Shown here in pieces: positions 16,296 through 26,183 of a DNA stretch of 64,000 bases. The translations under genes and the position numbers were made by a program. Under the pieces are notes generated by a model. It saw only the letters and a program-made list of their open reading frames with translations, was not told where the DNA came from and did not search any database. The DNA comes from Notoacmeibacter sp. (GTDB lineage: Bacteria > Pseudomonadota > Alphaproteobacteria > Rhizobiales > Rhizobiaceae): positions 1 to 64,000 of the forward strand of contig JAIOIW010000090.1 in the NCBI GenBank assembly GCA_019912385.1, given 5' to 3'. Position 1 is the stretch's first letter, and every line of letters begins with the position of its first letter.

Positions 16296-16442
16296 TCAGT
16301 CCTCCTCGTCATCCAGGAGGATGCGTTCAGCCGCGCCGTCGAGGTCCTCGTACTGGCCGCTCCTGAGCGACCAGAGGAACGCCAGGAGCCCCAGCAGGCC
16401 CAGGAAGAGGGCGATCGGGATAAGGATGATCAGTACGTTCAT
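16296..16442 (-). CDS. ccoS: CcoS/FixS, cbb3 oxidase maturation protein
   Basis: This 48-residue protein has one transmembrane helix (about residues 3-24) followed by the diagnostic SGQYEDLDGAAERILLDDE tail of CcoS. It is required for insertion of redox cofactors (heme b and CuB) into the cbb3 oxidase subunit CcoN. The ATG at 16442 gives the family N-terminus. It starts 19 bases after ccoI and ends the ccoGHIS operon. Confidence 0.93.
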   Translation of the reverse strand: MNVLIILIPIALFLGLLGLLAFLWSLRSGQYEDLDGAAERILLDDEED

Positions 16443-16461
16443 CGGTTGCCCTGTCCAGACC

Positions 16462-18726
16462 TCATTCCGCCGGCTGCAATGTACCTGTCGTTGCCGGCGC
16501 GCGTTGCCCACCCCTGAGGTTCAGCTTCAGCCGCAGCGCGTTTGCCACCACCACGATCGAGGATGACGACATCGCCAGCGCGGCGAGCAGCGGCGTGGCC
16601 AGCCCCGCAATCGCCAGCGGCACGGCCACCAGATTGTAGGCAATCGCAATACCGAAGTTTTCGCGGATCAGCCGCCCGGACCTGACGGCGGTATCATGGG
16701 CGAACGGAACCGCCTCAAGGGAATCGCGCAGGAACACGAAATCTGAGGCCGCCCGCCCGATATCGGCGGCCCCCGATGGGGCCATGGAGGTATGCGCGGC
16801 GGCAAGCGCCGGCGCGTCGTTGATGCCGTCGCCGACCATCAGCACCTTGCGGCCGCTCGACGCGAGCGCCGCGACATAGTCGGCCTTGGCGCCCGGCAGC
16901 ACCCCGCCTTTCGCGTGGTCTATGCCCAGCCGCGCGGCAAGCCGGTCGACGACCGCCTGCCGGTCGCCCGACACCATGTGCAGTTCCAGGCCGCGCTCCT
17001 TGAGTTCGGCGAGTGCCGACTCCGCGCCAAGCCGCAACCGGTCTTCGAAAACAAAATGCGCGGCCGGCTCGCCGTCGCGCGACAGGACGACGACGGTCTG
17101 CTCATCGCTTGCCGGCGCGCCTTCCGCGCCCAGCGCCCATTCGGCGCGGCCGAGTTTCCAGACGGTATCCCCGCTCCGCGCCACCATGCCCGATCCCGGC
17201 ATGTCCTCAACGCTGTCGAAGGCAGGCGCGCTGGCGGCAACCGCGCTCTCGGCGATGGCGCGCGAAAGCGGATGGCGCGAATGGCGGGCCAGCGCGACCG
17301 CCGCGGCGACCGAGCGATCGTCGCCCCGCGCCTCGACCACGCGTGGCCTTCCCTGCGTCAGCGTCCCGGTCTTGTCGAATACGACGGTATCCACCTCCGC
17401 CAGCCGTTCCAGGCCGCCGCCGTCCTTGACCATGATGCCGCGTTCGAACAGCCGGCCGGCCGCGACCACCTGGACGATCGGCACCGCGATGCCGAGCGCG
17501 CAGGGGCAGGTGATGATGAGCACCGCGATCGCGGTGTAGATCGACGCATGGAACCCGGCGCCCAGCAGCAGCCAGCCCAGGAAGGTCACCAGCGCGACGA
17601 GATGGACGGCCGGCGCGTAGATCGCCGCCGCCCGATCAGCGATCCGCCGGTAGCGTGCCTTGCCGCCTTCGGCGGCTTCCATCAGGGAGATCATTTCCGA
17701 AAGAAAGCTGTCGCGCGCCGCCGCCGTCGCCTTTAAGGTCAGCGGCCCCGTAAGGTTCAACGTTCCCGCCTTCACCTCGCTGCCTTCGCGAACCGGTTGC
17801 GGCACGCTCTCGCCATTGACCAGCGAGCAATCGAGATCGCTTTGTCCCGAAAGGACCAAAGCGTCGACGGGCACGCGCTCGCCTGTGGCAAGCAGCACCT
17901 GCTCGCCGGGTCTGATCTCTTCGGCCGGGCGGTACTCGTGGCCGCCATCGGCGCCGATCACCATCGCACCGCGCGGCGCCAGGCGCGCCAGGCCGGTTAC
18001 CGATTTGCGCGCGCGCTCGCGCATGACGTGGTCGAGCGTGCGCCCGACCAGCAGGAAGAACAGTAGCGTGATAGAAGCGTCGAACCAGACATTTTCGCCG
18101 TGGTTGATGGTTTCCCAGAAGCTCATGGCGAAGGCCAGCAGCACGGCGAGCGAGATCGGCACGTCCATGTTGAGATGCCCGCCCTTCAGCGCTGCGAAGG
18201 CGGAGCGGAAGAAGACCCTGCCGGAATAGGCCAGGGCCGGCGCGGCGATCAGCGCCGAAACCCAGTGGAACAGGTCGCGCGTGGCATCTTCCGCGCCCGA
18301 CCACACCGAGACCGACAGCAGCATGATGTTGCTGGCAGCAAATCCAGCGACCGCGAGCGAACGGACCAGTTCCGACAGCCTGGCGTCGGTTTCGCCCAGC
18401 GCACTGGTCTCGAAGAGGTTGGACTTGTAACCGAGCTTGCCGAGCGTCTCGACCAGCGCCGCTGGATCACCCGCTCCGTCGCGCCATTTGATCATGACGC
18501 GCCGGGTCGAGAGGTTGACGCGGGCTTCCTCGACAAAATCGAGTTTGCCGAGCCCCTTCTCGATCGTCACCATGCAGGCGCCGCAATACATGTCGGGAAC
18601 GGACAGATCTGTCTGGCAGATGCCATCGCCGAGGTCCCGCGCCGAAAGCCTGATTTCCTCGGCCGACGGACCGGCGGTCTCCTCCAGACCGGCAGCCCCT
18701 TCGGTTCCCGGCGCACAGCAGCTCAT
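16462..18726 (-). CDS. ccoI: CcoI/FixI, copper-translocating P-type ATPase for cbb3 oxidase
   Basis: The 754-residue P1B-type ATPase has an N-terminal heavy-metal domain with CGAC (Cys48, Cys51), the membrane metal site CPC in ITCPCALG, the phosphorylation motif DKTGTLT and the hinge GDGINDAPAL. About eight transmembrane segments are expected. CcoI moves copper across the inner membrane for the CuB site of cbb3 oxidase rather than for copper resistance, which the setting between ccoH and ccoS supports. The start at 18726 overlaps ccoH by 4 bases (ATGA) and matches the Cys-rich MSCCAPG N-terminus of FixI proteins; the frame is open upstream without homology. Confidence 0.95.
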   Translation of the reverse strand: MSCCAPGTEGAAGLEETAGPSAEEIRLSARDLGDGICQTDLSVPDMYCGACMVTIEKGLGKLDFVEEARVNLSTRRVMIKWRDGAGDPAALVETLGKLGYKSNLFETSALGETDARLSELVRSLAVAGFAASNIMLLSVSVWSGAEDATRDLFHWVSALIAAPALAYSGRVFFRSAFAALKGGHLNMDVPISLAVLLAFAMSFWETINHGENVWFDASITLLFFLLVGRTLDHVMRERARKSVTGLARLAPRGAMVIGADGGHEYRPAEEIRPGEQVLLATGERVPVDALVLSGQSDLDCSLVNGESVPQPVREGSEVKAGTLNLTGPLTLKATAAARDSFLSEMISLMEAAEGGKARYRRIADRAAAIYAPAVHLVALVTFLGWLLLGAGFHASIYTAIAVLIITCPCALGIAVPIVQVVAAGRLFERGIMVKDGGGLERLAEVDTVVFDKTGTLTQGRPRVVEARGDDRSVAAAVALARHSRHPLSRAIAESAVAASAPAFDSVEDMPGSGMVARSGDTVWKLGRAEWALGAEGAPASDEQTVVVLSRDGEPAAHFVFEDRLRLGAESALAELKERGLELHMVSGDRQAVVDRLAARLGIDHAKGGVLPGAKADYVAALASSGRKVLMVGDGINDAPALAAAHTSMAPSGAADIGRAASDFVFLRDSLEAVPFAHDTAVRSGRLIRENFGIAIAYNLVAVPLAIAGLATPLLAALAMSSSSIVVVANALRLKLNLRGGQRAPATTGTLQPAE

Positions 18727-19220
18727 TTCGTGGCGGCCTCCGGCCCGACATAGATGCGTTTTGCGTAGCGATAGGGTGTGTCGAGCCCGGCGTCGGCGAA
18801 CACCTCGACCACCCACTGTCCGGCGCCCAGCACCTGGTCGGCGACATAGCGCCCCCCGCCCGCGGGAACAAGCTGGACGGTGACGTCGTGGCCTTCATTG
18901 GCCGGCCGCATGACTTTCGCGGTCACGTTGTCGGACAGGATGCCCTTGCCATTGGCGTCGGCCAGAAAGAAGGCAATCCTGCCGTCCTCGTAGGCAACGC
19001 CGGCGTCCCATCCAAGCTCGGCATGGGCGCGGGCTTTCTCCTGCTCCTCGTTGAAGTGCTGGCTGGCCACGTAGGAGTTCTCCACCACCAGCCCCGACCA
19101 CGTGTGTACTGCGAAATAGGCTAGCGTCAGGTTCACCGCGATGATGGTCCCGAAGAAGAGACCGAGCATGCCCAGCATGTGCCAGCCGGTGAACCGTCGT
19201 TCAGACGTCGAATTTTCCAT
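18723..19220 (-). CDS. ccoH: CcoH/FixH, cbb3 oxidase assembly protein
   Basis: The 165-residue protein has one N-terminal transmembrane helix (about residues 13-36) and a periplasmic domain with the FixH features VVENSYVASQHFNE and QHFNEEQEKARA followed by beta-rich sequence. FixH/CcoH stays with the assembling cbb3 complex. Its ATG overlaps the ccoG stop by one base (TGATG) and its end overlaps ccoI by four, so translation of G-H-I is coupled. Confidence 0.94.
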   Translation of the reverse strand: MENSTSERRFTGWHMLGMLGLFFGTIIAVNLTLAYFAVHTWSGLVVENSYVASQHFNEEQEKARAHAELGWDAGVAYEDGRIAFFLADANGKGILSDNVTAKVMRPANEGHDVTVQLVPAGGGRYVADQVLGAGQWVVEVFADAGLDTPYRYAKRIYVGPEAATK

Positions 19221-20797
19221 CAGTCTTTGTCCGGTGAGAAGAATTGGGCATCGTAGACGTCGCGTTCGTTGGACTGCTTGTCTTCCGCGATGAACCGGAA
19301 TTTCGCCTCATGCCGGCGCAGGTATTGCGGCGGAACCGACACGAAGACCTTCAGGCTGCGCAGCTTATCAGGCTCGACGGGCACCGCATAGCTGTCGCCG
19401 CCGATCTGGTTTTCCAGTTCCGGTATGGTCATGACGGCGCCGGGCAACCCCTCGATCTTCAACATGACCGTGCGCGGCTCGGGGATCATGTTGAGCAGCT
19501 TGACATTGTAGCCGTTGCGGATCGAACCGTCGGACAGCGTGACGAATTGCGGGTTGCGGTCATGCAGGACATTGACCGCGAGCCGGTCGCGCGTTCCGAG
19601 CGCCACCAGCAGCCCAATGCCGACCGCCGACCACGCGCCGAGATAGATCAGCGTCCTGGGCCTTGCCAGCACGCGCCAGCGGAAGTGGCGGACCTCCGGC
19701 ACCAGCTTGCCGTCCGGCCCGTAGACCCGCTTGGGATCGGCCGGGTGCCTTCCGCCCTCGGTCGCCAGGTCCATATTGTGGGCATAGGTGTTGAGTGTCG
19801 TATACGAGATCAGCCCGCGCTCGATGCCGAGCTTGTCCATCACCTGGTCGCAGGCGTCGATGCACAGGGCGCAGGTGATGCACTCCAGCTGCAACCCGTC
19901 GCGGATGTCGATGCCCATCGGGCAAACCGCCACGCAGGCATTGCAGTCGACGCAGTCGCCGACACTCTCGCCGGCCGCCAGCATTTTCTTGCGATGGCGC
20001 GAGCGCGGCTCCCCGCGCCAGTCGTTGTAGGTCACGGTCAGCGAATGCTCGTCGAGCATCGCCGCCTGGATGCGCGGCCATGGGCACATGTAGGTGCAGA
20101 CCTGCTCCCGCATGATGCCGCCGAACGTGTAGGTCGTCGCGGTGAGGAGAGCCACCGTGATGTAGGCGATCGGTTCCGCCTGCCCGGTCACGAAACTCTT
20201 CAGCAGGCCCGGCGCATCGGCAAAATAGAAAATCCACGCGCCGCCGGTGGCGACCGCGATCGCCAGCCAGGCGGCATGTTTGACCAACCGCTTGACGACC
20301 TTGCTGGCGGTCCACGGCCCTTCGTCCAGCTTCATGCGCGCATTGCGGTCGCCCTCGACCGCGCGCTCCACGACCAGGAAGAGGTCGACCCAGACGGTCT
20401 GCGGACAAGTATATCCGCACCAGGCGCGACCGACCGCCGAGGTGATCAGGAACAGCCCTATCCCGGCCATCACCAGCAGGCCGGCGACGAAGAAGAACTC
20501 CTGCGGCCAGATCTCGATGAAGAAGAAGTAGAAGCGGCGGTTGGCGATATCGATCAGGATCGCCTGGTCCGGCGCGTACGGCCCGCGGTCCCAGCGCAGC
20601 CATGGCGTGAAGTAGTAGATACCCAGCGTGATCGCCATGATGAGCCATTTGAAACGGCGAAACTGGCCTGATGCGCGCTTGGGGAAAACCTTCTTGCGCG
20701 CCGCATAGAGCGGTTGCCGTATCTTCGGAGCGTTGACCGGCTCGGCCTCGATCCGTTCGACGTCGGGTTTCTCGTCAGTCGCGTTGGACGCGTCCAT
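19220..20797 (-). CDS. ccoG: CcoG/FixG, iron-sulfur membrane protein (copper reductase for cbb3 assembly)
   Basis: The 525-residue protein has about five transmembrane helices and two 4Fe-4S cysteine motifs, CVDCNACVAVCP and CITCALCIDACD. Between the membrane helices lie GRAWCGYTCPQTVW and CTYMCPWPRIQ. A C-terminal Ig-like periplasmic domain follows. CcoG reduces Cu(II) to Cu(I) for transfer to the cbb3 oxidase in studied bacteria. It is the first gene of ccoGHIS. A TTGAT-N4-GTCAA box about 150 bases upstream points to FnrN/FixK control, in step with ccoNOQP. Confidence 0.96.
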   Translation of the reverse strand: MDASNATDEKPDVERIEAEPVNAPKIRQPLYAARKKVFPKRASGQFRRFKWLIMAITLGIYYFTPWLRWDRGPYAPDQAILIDIANRRFYFFFIEIWPQEFFFVAGLLVMAGIGLFLITSAVGRAWCGYTCPQTVWVDLFLVVERAVEGDRNARMKLDEGPWTASKVVKRLVKHAAWLAIAVATGGAWIFYFADAPGLLKSFVTGQAEPIAYITVALLTATTYTFGGIMREQVCTYMCPWPRIQAAMLDEHSLTVTYNDWRGEPRSRHRKKMLAAGESVGDCVDCNACVAVCPMGIDIRDGLQLECITCALCIDACDQVMDKLGIERGLISYTTLNTYAHNMDLATEGGRHPADPKRVYGPDGKLVPEVRHFRWRVLARPRTLIYLGAWSAVGIGLLVALGTRDRLAVNVLHDRNPQFVTLSDGSIRNGYNVKLLNMIPEPRTVMLKIEGLPGAVMTIPELENQIGGDSYAVPVEPDKLRSLKVFVSVPPQYLRRHEAKFRFIAEDKQSNERDVYDAQFFSPDKD

Positions 20798-20949
20798 GTC
20801 GTTACCGCTCCACAGTTATCGCGTGCTGTTCGCGCGCTGTCCGCATCTGATCATACCTTCCAAACCCTGCGCCGTCAGTTCAAACAAGGCGGCAAGCGGT
20901 CGCACGCCGGAATTACGATCGCGTTTACCCCTGCACAGTTCTTCATGCG

Positions 20950-20963
20950 TTGATTTGGGTCAA
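20950..20963. promoter_or_regulatory. FNR/FixK-type box upstream of ccoG
   Basis: TTGATTTGGGTCAA differs at one base from the consensus TTGAT-N4-ATCAA. It is about 153 bases before ccoG and is the only such box between ccoP and ccoG. If activation is from near -41.5, transcription starts close to 20915 with a leader of about 120 bases. Confidence 0.75.
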
Positions 20964-21043
20964 TCTGACAGCACCTGCCACCCGGTTGAAAGACGCCCTA
21001 TGCCATCCGCTTTCCCGGCGGTTCCAGACCTATTTGCAGGTAA

Positions 21044-21078
21044 CGAAAACCGGCCCGAAGCAATGCTCCGGACCGGTT
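21044..21078 (-). terminator. Intrinsic terminator of ccoNOQP
   Basis: On the minus strand a 14-pair stem with two G-U pairs (arms at 21065-21078 and 21048-21061, loop of three bases) is followed by a short T-run (21046-21049). It lies 50 bases beyond the ccoP stop. Its presence, together with a separate FNR box for ccoG, suggests ccoNOQP and ccoGHIS are separate transcripts. Confidence 0.75.
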
Positions 21079-21127
21079 TGTGTTTTCATGGCGCGCCGGA
21101 AAGACATCCGGACGACGCGATGACAGC

Positions 21128-21991
21128 CTACTGGCCGCCGCCAAGATCGTAAATGTAGACAGCCAGTTCCTTCACCGTCACGTCGCCGAGACGGCCGACC
21201 CAGGCCGGCATGACACCGTGCTTCGGCGAACGCACCTGCGCGGCGATTTCCTCTTCACTGGAGCCGTACAGCCACAATGCATCGGCAAGATTGGGCGCAC
21301 CGAACTCGGTCATCCCCTTGCCTGTCTCGCCGTGGCAGGCCGCGCAATTGTCGGCAAACACGGTCTTGCCGGCTTCCGCCAGTGCCGGATCGGATGGCGT
21401 GCCGGTCAGGCTTACGACATAGGCCGCCACCTGGGCGATCTCGTCGCTTTCGAGGATGTCGCCAAAGGCCGACATTTCCGAAACGCGGGTATCGTCATCG
21501 GCGTCGAACCGGACCCCGTGGGCGATGGTCTGGTAGATGGCGTCGATGTCGCCACCCCACAGCCAGTCGTCGTCATTGAGGTTCGGATATCCGGCGCTGC
21601 CCTGTGCGCCGGAACCATGGCACTGGATGCAGTTGACCTTGAAGGCCGCCGCGCCCGCCGCATTGGCGAACTTGCGCATGTCGGCATCCGCGAGAATGCC
21701 GGCAACGTCGGTATTGGCGATCTTCTCGATGATCCCCGCATTCGCCGCTTTCGCGGCATCCAGTTCCGCCTGCACCGCACCGCGGCTCGAATAGCCGAGC
21801 ACGCCCTTGGTGTTGCTCGTGATCAGCGGGATTGCCGGATAGGCGATCATGTAGCCGATCGCCCAGATGATGGTCGCGTAAAACGTCCACACCCACCAGC
21901 GCGGGAGCGGATTGTTCAGTTCGCGGATACCGTCCCACTCGTGACCGGTGGTGGCGACACCGCTGATTTCATCAATATGCTTGTCGCTCAT
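21128..21991 (-). CDS. ccoP: CcoP, diheme cytochrome c subunit of cbb3 oxidase
   Basis: The 287-residue subunit has the N-terminal NNPLPRWWVWTFYATI segment and one membrane helix (about 31-52), then two cytochrome c domains with heme motifs CIQCH (121-125) and CAACH (216-220). The subunit carries electrons from the cytochrome bc1/c pool toward CcoO and CcoN in the periplasm. It is the last gene of ccoNOQP, starting 3 bases after ccoQ. Confidence 0.97.
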   Translation of the reverse strand: MSDKHIDEISGVATTGHEWDGIRELNNPLPRWWVWTFYATIIWAIGYMIAYPAIPLITSNTKGVLGYSSRGAVQAELDAAKAANAGIIEKIANTDVAGILADADMRKFANAAGAAAFKVNCIQCHGSGAQGSAGYPNLNDDDWLWGGDIDAIYQTIAHGVRFDADDDTRVSEMSAFGDILESDEIAQVAAYVVSLTGTPSDPALAEAGKTVFADNCAACHGETGKGMTEFGAPNLADALWLYGSSEEEIAAQVRSPKHGVMPAWVGRLGDVTVKELAVYIYDLGGGQ

Positions 21992-21994
21992 GAT

Positions 21995-22147
21995 CTAGTC
22001 CTCTTTGAGCGGGATTTGCGCTGCATCCCGGGCCGCTTGACGCGCACCCGGCCGCAGGACGACAGCGAACAGGATGCCGACGAACAGCAGGAACATGGCA
22101 AGCAGCCCCCAACTGTCGGCGAAAGTGCGCATGGTCTGATAGTCCAT
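21995..22147 (-). CDS. ccoQ: CcoQ, small membrane subunit of cbb3 oxidase
   Basis: The 50-residue protein begins MDYQTMRTFADSWG, typical of CcoQ, and has one transmembrane helix (about 14-34) followed by basic residues. CcoQ stabilises the oxidase, especially the CcoP interaction. The ATG at 22147 gives the family N-terminus; it is 10 bases after ccoO. Confidence 0.94.
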   Translation of the reverse strand: MDYQTMRTFADSWGLLAMFLLFVGILFAVVLRPGARQAARDAAQIPLKED

Positions 22148-22157
22148 TACACCCTCC

Positions 22158-22907
22158 CTAGCGGTAGTTCGCTTCAGCGTCGTAGGTTTCGAAGTCGACC
22201 AGGGTGCCGAGCATCTGGAGATAGGCGACAAGGGCGTCCATCTCCGTCAGCCGTGTCGGGTCGCCATCGAAATCGCCAATCTTGGCTTTCGGATAGCGCG
22301 CTTCCACGCCGGACGTGTCGGCATTGGGGTCGGCCTGTGCGGCAAGGTCCGCCGCCGCATTCTCGATCATTTCGTCGCTATACGGCACGCCGACGACCCG
22401 GTTGGCCTTGAGATGGCCGGCGACGTCGGCCACCACGAGGTCCGTGGTTGCCAGGAACGAATAGGACGGCATGATCGATTCCGGCACCACCGAGCGCGGC
22501 TCGTTGAGATGCTGGACATGCCAGGCGTTGGAGTAGCGGTCGCCGACACGGGCAAGATCGGGGCCCGTGCGCTTCGATCCCCACTGGAACGGATGGTCGT
22601 ACATCGATTCCGCCGCGAGGCTGTAATGACCGTAGCGTTCGACCTCGTCACGGAACGGACGGATCATCTGGCTGTGGCACACGTAGCAGCCTTCGCGGAT
22701 ATAGATGTTGCGCCCCGCCAGTTCGAGCGGTGAATAGGGACGCATCCCCGTCACCTTCTCGATCGTGTTCTGGAGATAGAACAGCGGTGCGATCTCGACG
22801 ATGCCGCCGATGGTCACGACCAGCAGGCTGAGCACCAGCAGAAGCGTGGCGCTCCGCTCAACCCTCTCGTGGCCCTTCGGCGCGTTTGCATTAGCTTGAG
22901 TAGCCAT
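22158..22907 (-). CDS. ccoO: CcoO, monoheme cytochrome c subunit of cbb3 oxidase
   Basis: The 249-residue subunit has one N-terminal membrane helix (about 20-45), a heme motif CYVCH (74-78) followed by [18 protein letters not shown], and the conserved GPDLARVG and MPSYSFL sequences with the methionine heme ligand. It passes electrons from CcoP to the heme-copper centre in CcoN. It lies 14 bases after ccoN in the operon. Confidence 0.97.
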   Translation of the reverse strand: MATQANANAPKGHERVERSATLLLVLSLLVVTIGGIVEIAPLFYLQNTIEKVTGMRPYSPLELAGRNIYIREGCYVCHSQMIRPFRDEVERYGHYSLAAESMYDHPFQWGSKRTGPDLARVGDRYSNAWHVQHLNEPRSVVPESIMPSYSFLATTDLVVADVAGHLKANRVVGVPYSDEMIENAAADLAAQADPNADTSGVEARYPKAKIGDFDGDPTRLTEMDALVAYLQMLGTLVDFETYDAEANYR

Positions 22908-22921
22908 TGTTCAGGTACTCC

Positions 22922-24529
22922 CTATTCGGCCGGAGCCACGGTGGGGGCGGCAGAGGGAAGTCCCTGCTCCTCACGCTCGTGGCCGAGAATGGTCATCGTG
23001 ATGTTGTAGGCCATGATCAATGAACCGAGCAGGAACATCAGGCCGCCCAACGCACGCAGGATGAAGTAGGGCTTCATGGCCGCAACCGATTCGGCGAACG
23101 AGTAGACCAGGAAGCCCTGATCGTCGTATTCGCGCCACATCAGGCCCTGCTGGATACCGGCGACCCACATCACCGCCGCGTAGACGACGATGCCGAGCGT
23201 TGCCAGCCAGAAGTGCCAGGTGACCATCCGAAGGCTGTAGAGACGTTCACGGTTCCAGAGCTTGGGAACCATGTAGTAGATCGCGCCGAACGAGATCATG
23301 CCGACCCAGCCGAGCGCACCGGAATGCACGTGACCGATGGTCCAGTCCGTGTAGTGCGACAGCGAGTTGACCGCCTTGATCGACATCATCGGACCTTCGA
23401 ACGTGCTCATGCCGTAGAAGGCGACCGCGATGACCATCATGCGGATGATCGGATCTGTGCGGATCTTGTCCCACGCGCCCGAAAGCGTCATCAGGCCGTT
23501 GATCATGCCGCCCCAGGACGGCATCCACAGCATGATCGAGAACACCATGCCGAGCGTCTGCGCCCAGTCGGGAAGCGCCGTGTAGTGCAGGTGGTGCGGA
23601 CCGGCCCAGATGTAGAGGAAGATCAGCGCCCAGAAATGGATGATCGACAGCCGGTAGGAATAGACCGGACGCCCGGCCTGCTTCGGCACGAAATAATACA
23701 TCATGCCCAGGAAGCCGGCTGTCAGGAAGAAGCCGACCGCGTTATGGCCATACCACCACTGGGTCAGCGCGTCCTGCACGCCCGAGAAAGCCGAGTAGCT
23801 CTTCGCGCCAAGCAGCGACACGGGCAGCGACAGGTTGTTGACAACGTGCAGCATCGCGATCGTCACGATGAATGCCAAGTAGAACCAGTTCGCGACGTAG
23901 ATATGCGGTTCCTTGCGCTTGAACAGCGTGCCCATGAACACCAGCAGGTAGGCGACCCAGACAATGGTGATCCAGATATCGACATACCATTCCGGTTCCG
24001 CGTATTCGCGTCCCTCGGTGATGCCGAGCAGGTAGCCCGTCGCCGCCATGATGATGAACAACTGGTAGCCCCAGAAGACGAACCAGGCGAGATCGCCGCC
24101 GAACAGGCGGGCCCTGGTCGTGCGCTGCACGACGTAGAAGCTCGTTGCGAGAAGAGCATTGCCGCCGAAGGCGAAGATGACCGCCGAGGTGTGCAGCGGG
24201 CGCAACCGGCCGAAGTTCAGGTACGGTTCGAGATTCAGGTCGGGATAGGCGAGTTGCAAGGCAATGATGACGCCGACCAGGAAGCCGACCACGCCCCAGA
24301 ACACGGTCGCAATTGCGCCGTAGCGCGTCGGCCCGTCCATATATCCGGACGTATCCTTCTGCGCGCCGGCAAACGAGGTTCGGCGCATGAGCAGGATCGT
24401 GCCGAGCGCAAGAACGAAAAACAGGACCCACATATGAACCTGGAACAGGCTATCGTGGGCAAAGGCCGCGCCGAGCAACGCCAGGAACGTGGCAATGCCC
24501 AACGCGACGATTTCTGCCGCGAAAGTCAT
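22922..24529 (-). CDS. ccoN: CcoN, catalytic heme-copper subunit of cbb3 oxidase
   Basis: The 535-residue subunit I has about twelve transmembrane helices and the heme-copper oxidase histidines in [30 protein letters not shown] and [15 protein letters not shown], and the heme histidines near [15 protein letters not shown]. It reduces oxygen to water at very low oxygen concentration and pumps protons. The start at 24529 follows GAGGGGG by about 10 bases; the frame is open 122 codons upstream, but that part has no CcoN content. A perfect FNR/FixK box lies about 196 bases upstream. It is the first gene of ccoNOQP. Confidence 0.97.
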   Translation of the reverse strand: MTFAAEIVALGIATFLALLGAAFAHDSLFQVHMWVLFFVLALGTILLMRRTSFAGAQKDTSGYMDGPTRYGAIATVFWGVVGFLVGVIIALQLAYPDLNLEPYLNFGRLRPLHTSAVIFAFGGNALLATSFYVVQRTTRARLFGGDLAWFVFWGYQLFIIMAATGYLLGITEGREYAEPEWYVDIWITIVWVAYLLVFMGTLFKRKEPHIYVANWFYLAFIVTIAMLHVVNNLSLPVSLLGAKSYSAFSGVQDALTQWWYGHNAVGFFLTAGFLGMMYYFVPKQAGRPVYSYRLSIIHFWALIFLYIWAGPHHLHYTALPDWAQTLGMVFSIMLWMPSWGGMINGLMTLSGAWDKIRTDPIIRMMVIAVAFYGMSTFEGPMMSIKAVNSLSHYTDWTIGHVHSGALGWVGMISFGAIYYMVPKLWNRERLYSLRMVTWHFWLATLGIVVYAAVMWVAGIQQGLMWREYDDQGFLVYSFAESVAAMKPYFILRALGGLMFLLGSLIMAYNITMTILGHEREEQGLPSAAPTVAPAE

Positions 24530-24724
24530 GATGGTTGACCCCCTCACGAGTCTATCAGAGCACGCCCGGGCTATTGCGATCGCCATTTCTGCTGGACCGA
24601 TGCGCGTCCCCTTGCGCGACCGTCCCGATCGAAATAGCCCGAACGTGCTCCCGGTTGACCGACCGCAAGGCACGCCCCTGCAGTCTTCGATGCGGACCTT
24701 TGCGTGTCGAGGAACCAAGCCGCA

Positions 24725-24738
24725 TTGATCTCGATCAA
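24725..24738. promoter_or_regulatory. Perfect FNR/FixK box between ccoN and the hemerythrin gene
   Basis: TTGATCTCGATCAA is a perfect TTGAT-N4-ATCAA anaerobox. It is 196 bases before ccoN and 62 bases before the divergent hemerythrin-like gene, so one dimer of FnrN or FixK could activate both. Confidence 0.85.
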
Positions 24739-24799
24739 GGCTATCCTCTTCGCCGCTTGGCATAAAGCCGCAATACCTCAATATACCGGAAATGCATTG

Positions 24800-25324
24800 A
24801 TGGCGAATAGCGAAATCGAGAGCGACATGATGTCCCCGGCAACCGGGACCGGGCGTTTCGACGGTGATCCGCTCGCCGCGATTGATCGCGCGCATGCCGA
24901 TCAGCTGGCCTTGTGCGAGCAGCTTGAAGAGATCGCCGATTCACTTCCCGACAACGTCGAACGACAGAAATGCATCCACGCGGCCAGGGTGCTTTTTCCG
25001 CTGATCCGGGGCAGCCACAGCTTCGAGGAGAGCATTCTCTTCCCGCTTCTGGAGAAGCGTCTGACGAGTGTCGAGAACATCTCCAACACCTTCAACAGGC
25101 TCCGCCAGGAGCATACCGTCGACGAGTGCTATGCCGAGGAACTGACCGACACGCTGCTGCGCCTCGGCGCGGGAGACAAGACGCTCAATCCCGAGACGAC
25201 GGGCTACATGCTGCGCGGATTCTTCGAATCCCTGCGACGTCATATCGCATTCGAGCGCGAGCATATCCTGTTGATCGCGCGCAAGTCGGGGCAATTTCCG
25301 CAGGCTGCGGGAACCCGGCACTGA
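24800..25324 (+). CDS. Hemerythrin HHE domain protein
   Basis: The 174-residue protein has the iron-binding pattern of hemerythrin-like four-helix bundles: His32 in RAHADQ, His73/Glu77 in GSHSFEE, His105/Glu109 in QEHTVDE and His148/His155 in [10 protein letters not shown]. Di-iron hemerythrins bind oxygen or nitric oxide, or sense oxygen. Here it lies between ccoNOQP and fnrN, downstream of a shared FNR box, so an oxygen or NO role in microaerobic life is likely but not shown. The start at 24800 has only a weak ribosome site; the frame is open 32 codons upstream across the FNR box, so that extension is rejected. It ends 9 bases before the convergent fnrN stop. Confidence 0.82.
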   Translation: MANSEIESDMMSPATGTGRFDGDPLAAIDRAHADQLALCEQLEEIADSLPDNVERQKCIHAARVLFPLIRGSHSFEESILFPLLEKRLTSVENISNTFNRLRQEHTVDECYAEELTDTLLRLGAGDKTLNPETTGYMLRGFFESLRRHIAFEREHILLIARKSGQFPQAAGTRH

Positions 25325-25333
25325 GAGATTGTT

Positions 25334-26068
25334 CTAAAGGCTCGCGCGCTCTTCCAGGCGGAGGACATCGGGAACCGTGACGTGACGGTTGCTCTCGATC
25401 TGGATGACGCCGTCCTTGCGCAACTTGGTCAACTGCCGGCTCACGGTCTCGATCGTGAGACCGAGATAATCGGCAATGTCGGCGCGCGTCAGCGGCAGAT
25501 CGAAGCTGATCGGCCCGTCGGCGTCCTGGGCTTCGGGATCGATGTGAACCGCGATCAGGTGGAGGAAGCTCGCAACCTTTTCCGCTGCGGTCTTGCGCCC
25601 GAGCGTCAGCATCCAGTCCCGCGCCTCGTCGAGTTCGTTGAGCGTCTGCTCCAGAAGCTTGTGCTCCAGGTCCGGCGAATCCGCGATCATGCGGTCGATC
25701 AGGCTCTTGGAAAAGGCGCACAATTCAACCTCGGTCGCCGCCTCCGCGCTGTGCTTGCTCGCCTTGGAGAAGGGCCGGCCGAGGAAATCGGGCGCGAATT
25801 GCAACCCGACGATCTGCTGGCGGCCGTCCGGCAGCATCTTGGTCAGCTTGACAACGCCTGAAATGACATTGGCGTAGTTAGAGATGTCCTGCTCTTCGGC
25901 GACCAGCTCGTCGCCGGGCTCGACCTTCTTTCGCACCGAGTGCTTGTTGAGCAGGACCAATTGCTCCACGTTGAGCGCGCCGCACACACCGCGATGCCGC
26001 GCCTCGCAAGCACGGCACAGCGCCGGAACGCCGGAATTGTGAATATCCTTTCGGAGCGTCTCGTCCAT
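25334..26068 (-). CDS. fnrN: FnrN-type oxygen-responsive Crp/Fnr regulator
   Basis: The 244-residue protein has the N-terminal cysteine cluster Cys18-x2-Cys21-x7-Cys29 and a fourth Cys117 in VELCAFS. This is the rhizobial FnrN/FnrL spacing for an oxygen-labile 4Fe-4S cluster. The C-terminal helix-turn-helix RADIADYLGLTIETVSRQL carries the E..SR residues that read TTGAT half sites. It should activate ccoNOQP, ccoGHIS, hemN and itself when oxygen is low. A near-consensus FNR box (26184) stands about 116 bases upstream of its start, between it and divergent hemN. Confidence 0.93.
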   Translation of the reverse strand: MDETLRKDIHNSGVPALCRACEARHRGVCGALNVEQLVLLNKHSVRKKVEPGDELVAEEQDISNYANVISGVVKLTKMLPDGRQQIVGLQFAPDFLGRPFSKASKHSAEAATEVELCAFSKSLIDRMIADSPDLEHKLLEQTLNELDEARDWMLTLGRKTAAEKVASFLHLIAVHIDPEAQDADGPISFDLPLTRADIADYLGLTIETVSRQLTKLRKDGVIQIESNRHVTVPDVLRLEERASL

Positions 26069-26183
26069 GTGCCGTCCATATCAGGGTATTTCGCGCTATA
26101 CCATGAATATGGCAGCGTAAAAAACCGGGCCGCGTCAATCTGCCCCTCATACGATAATACCCGATCCATTAACTACCCTTGAT

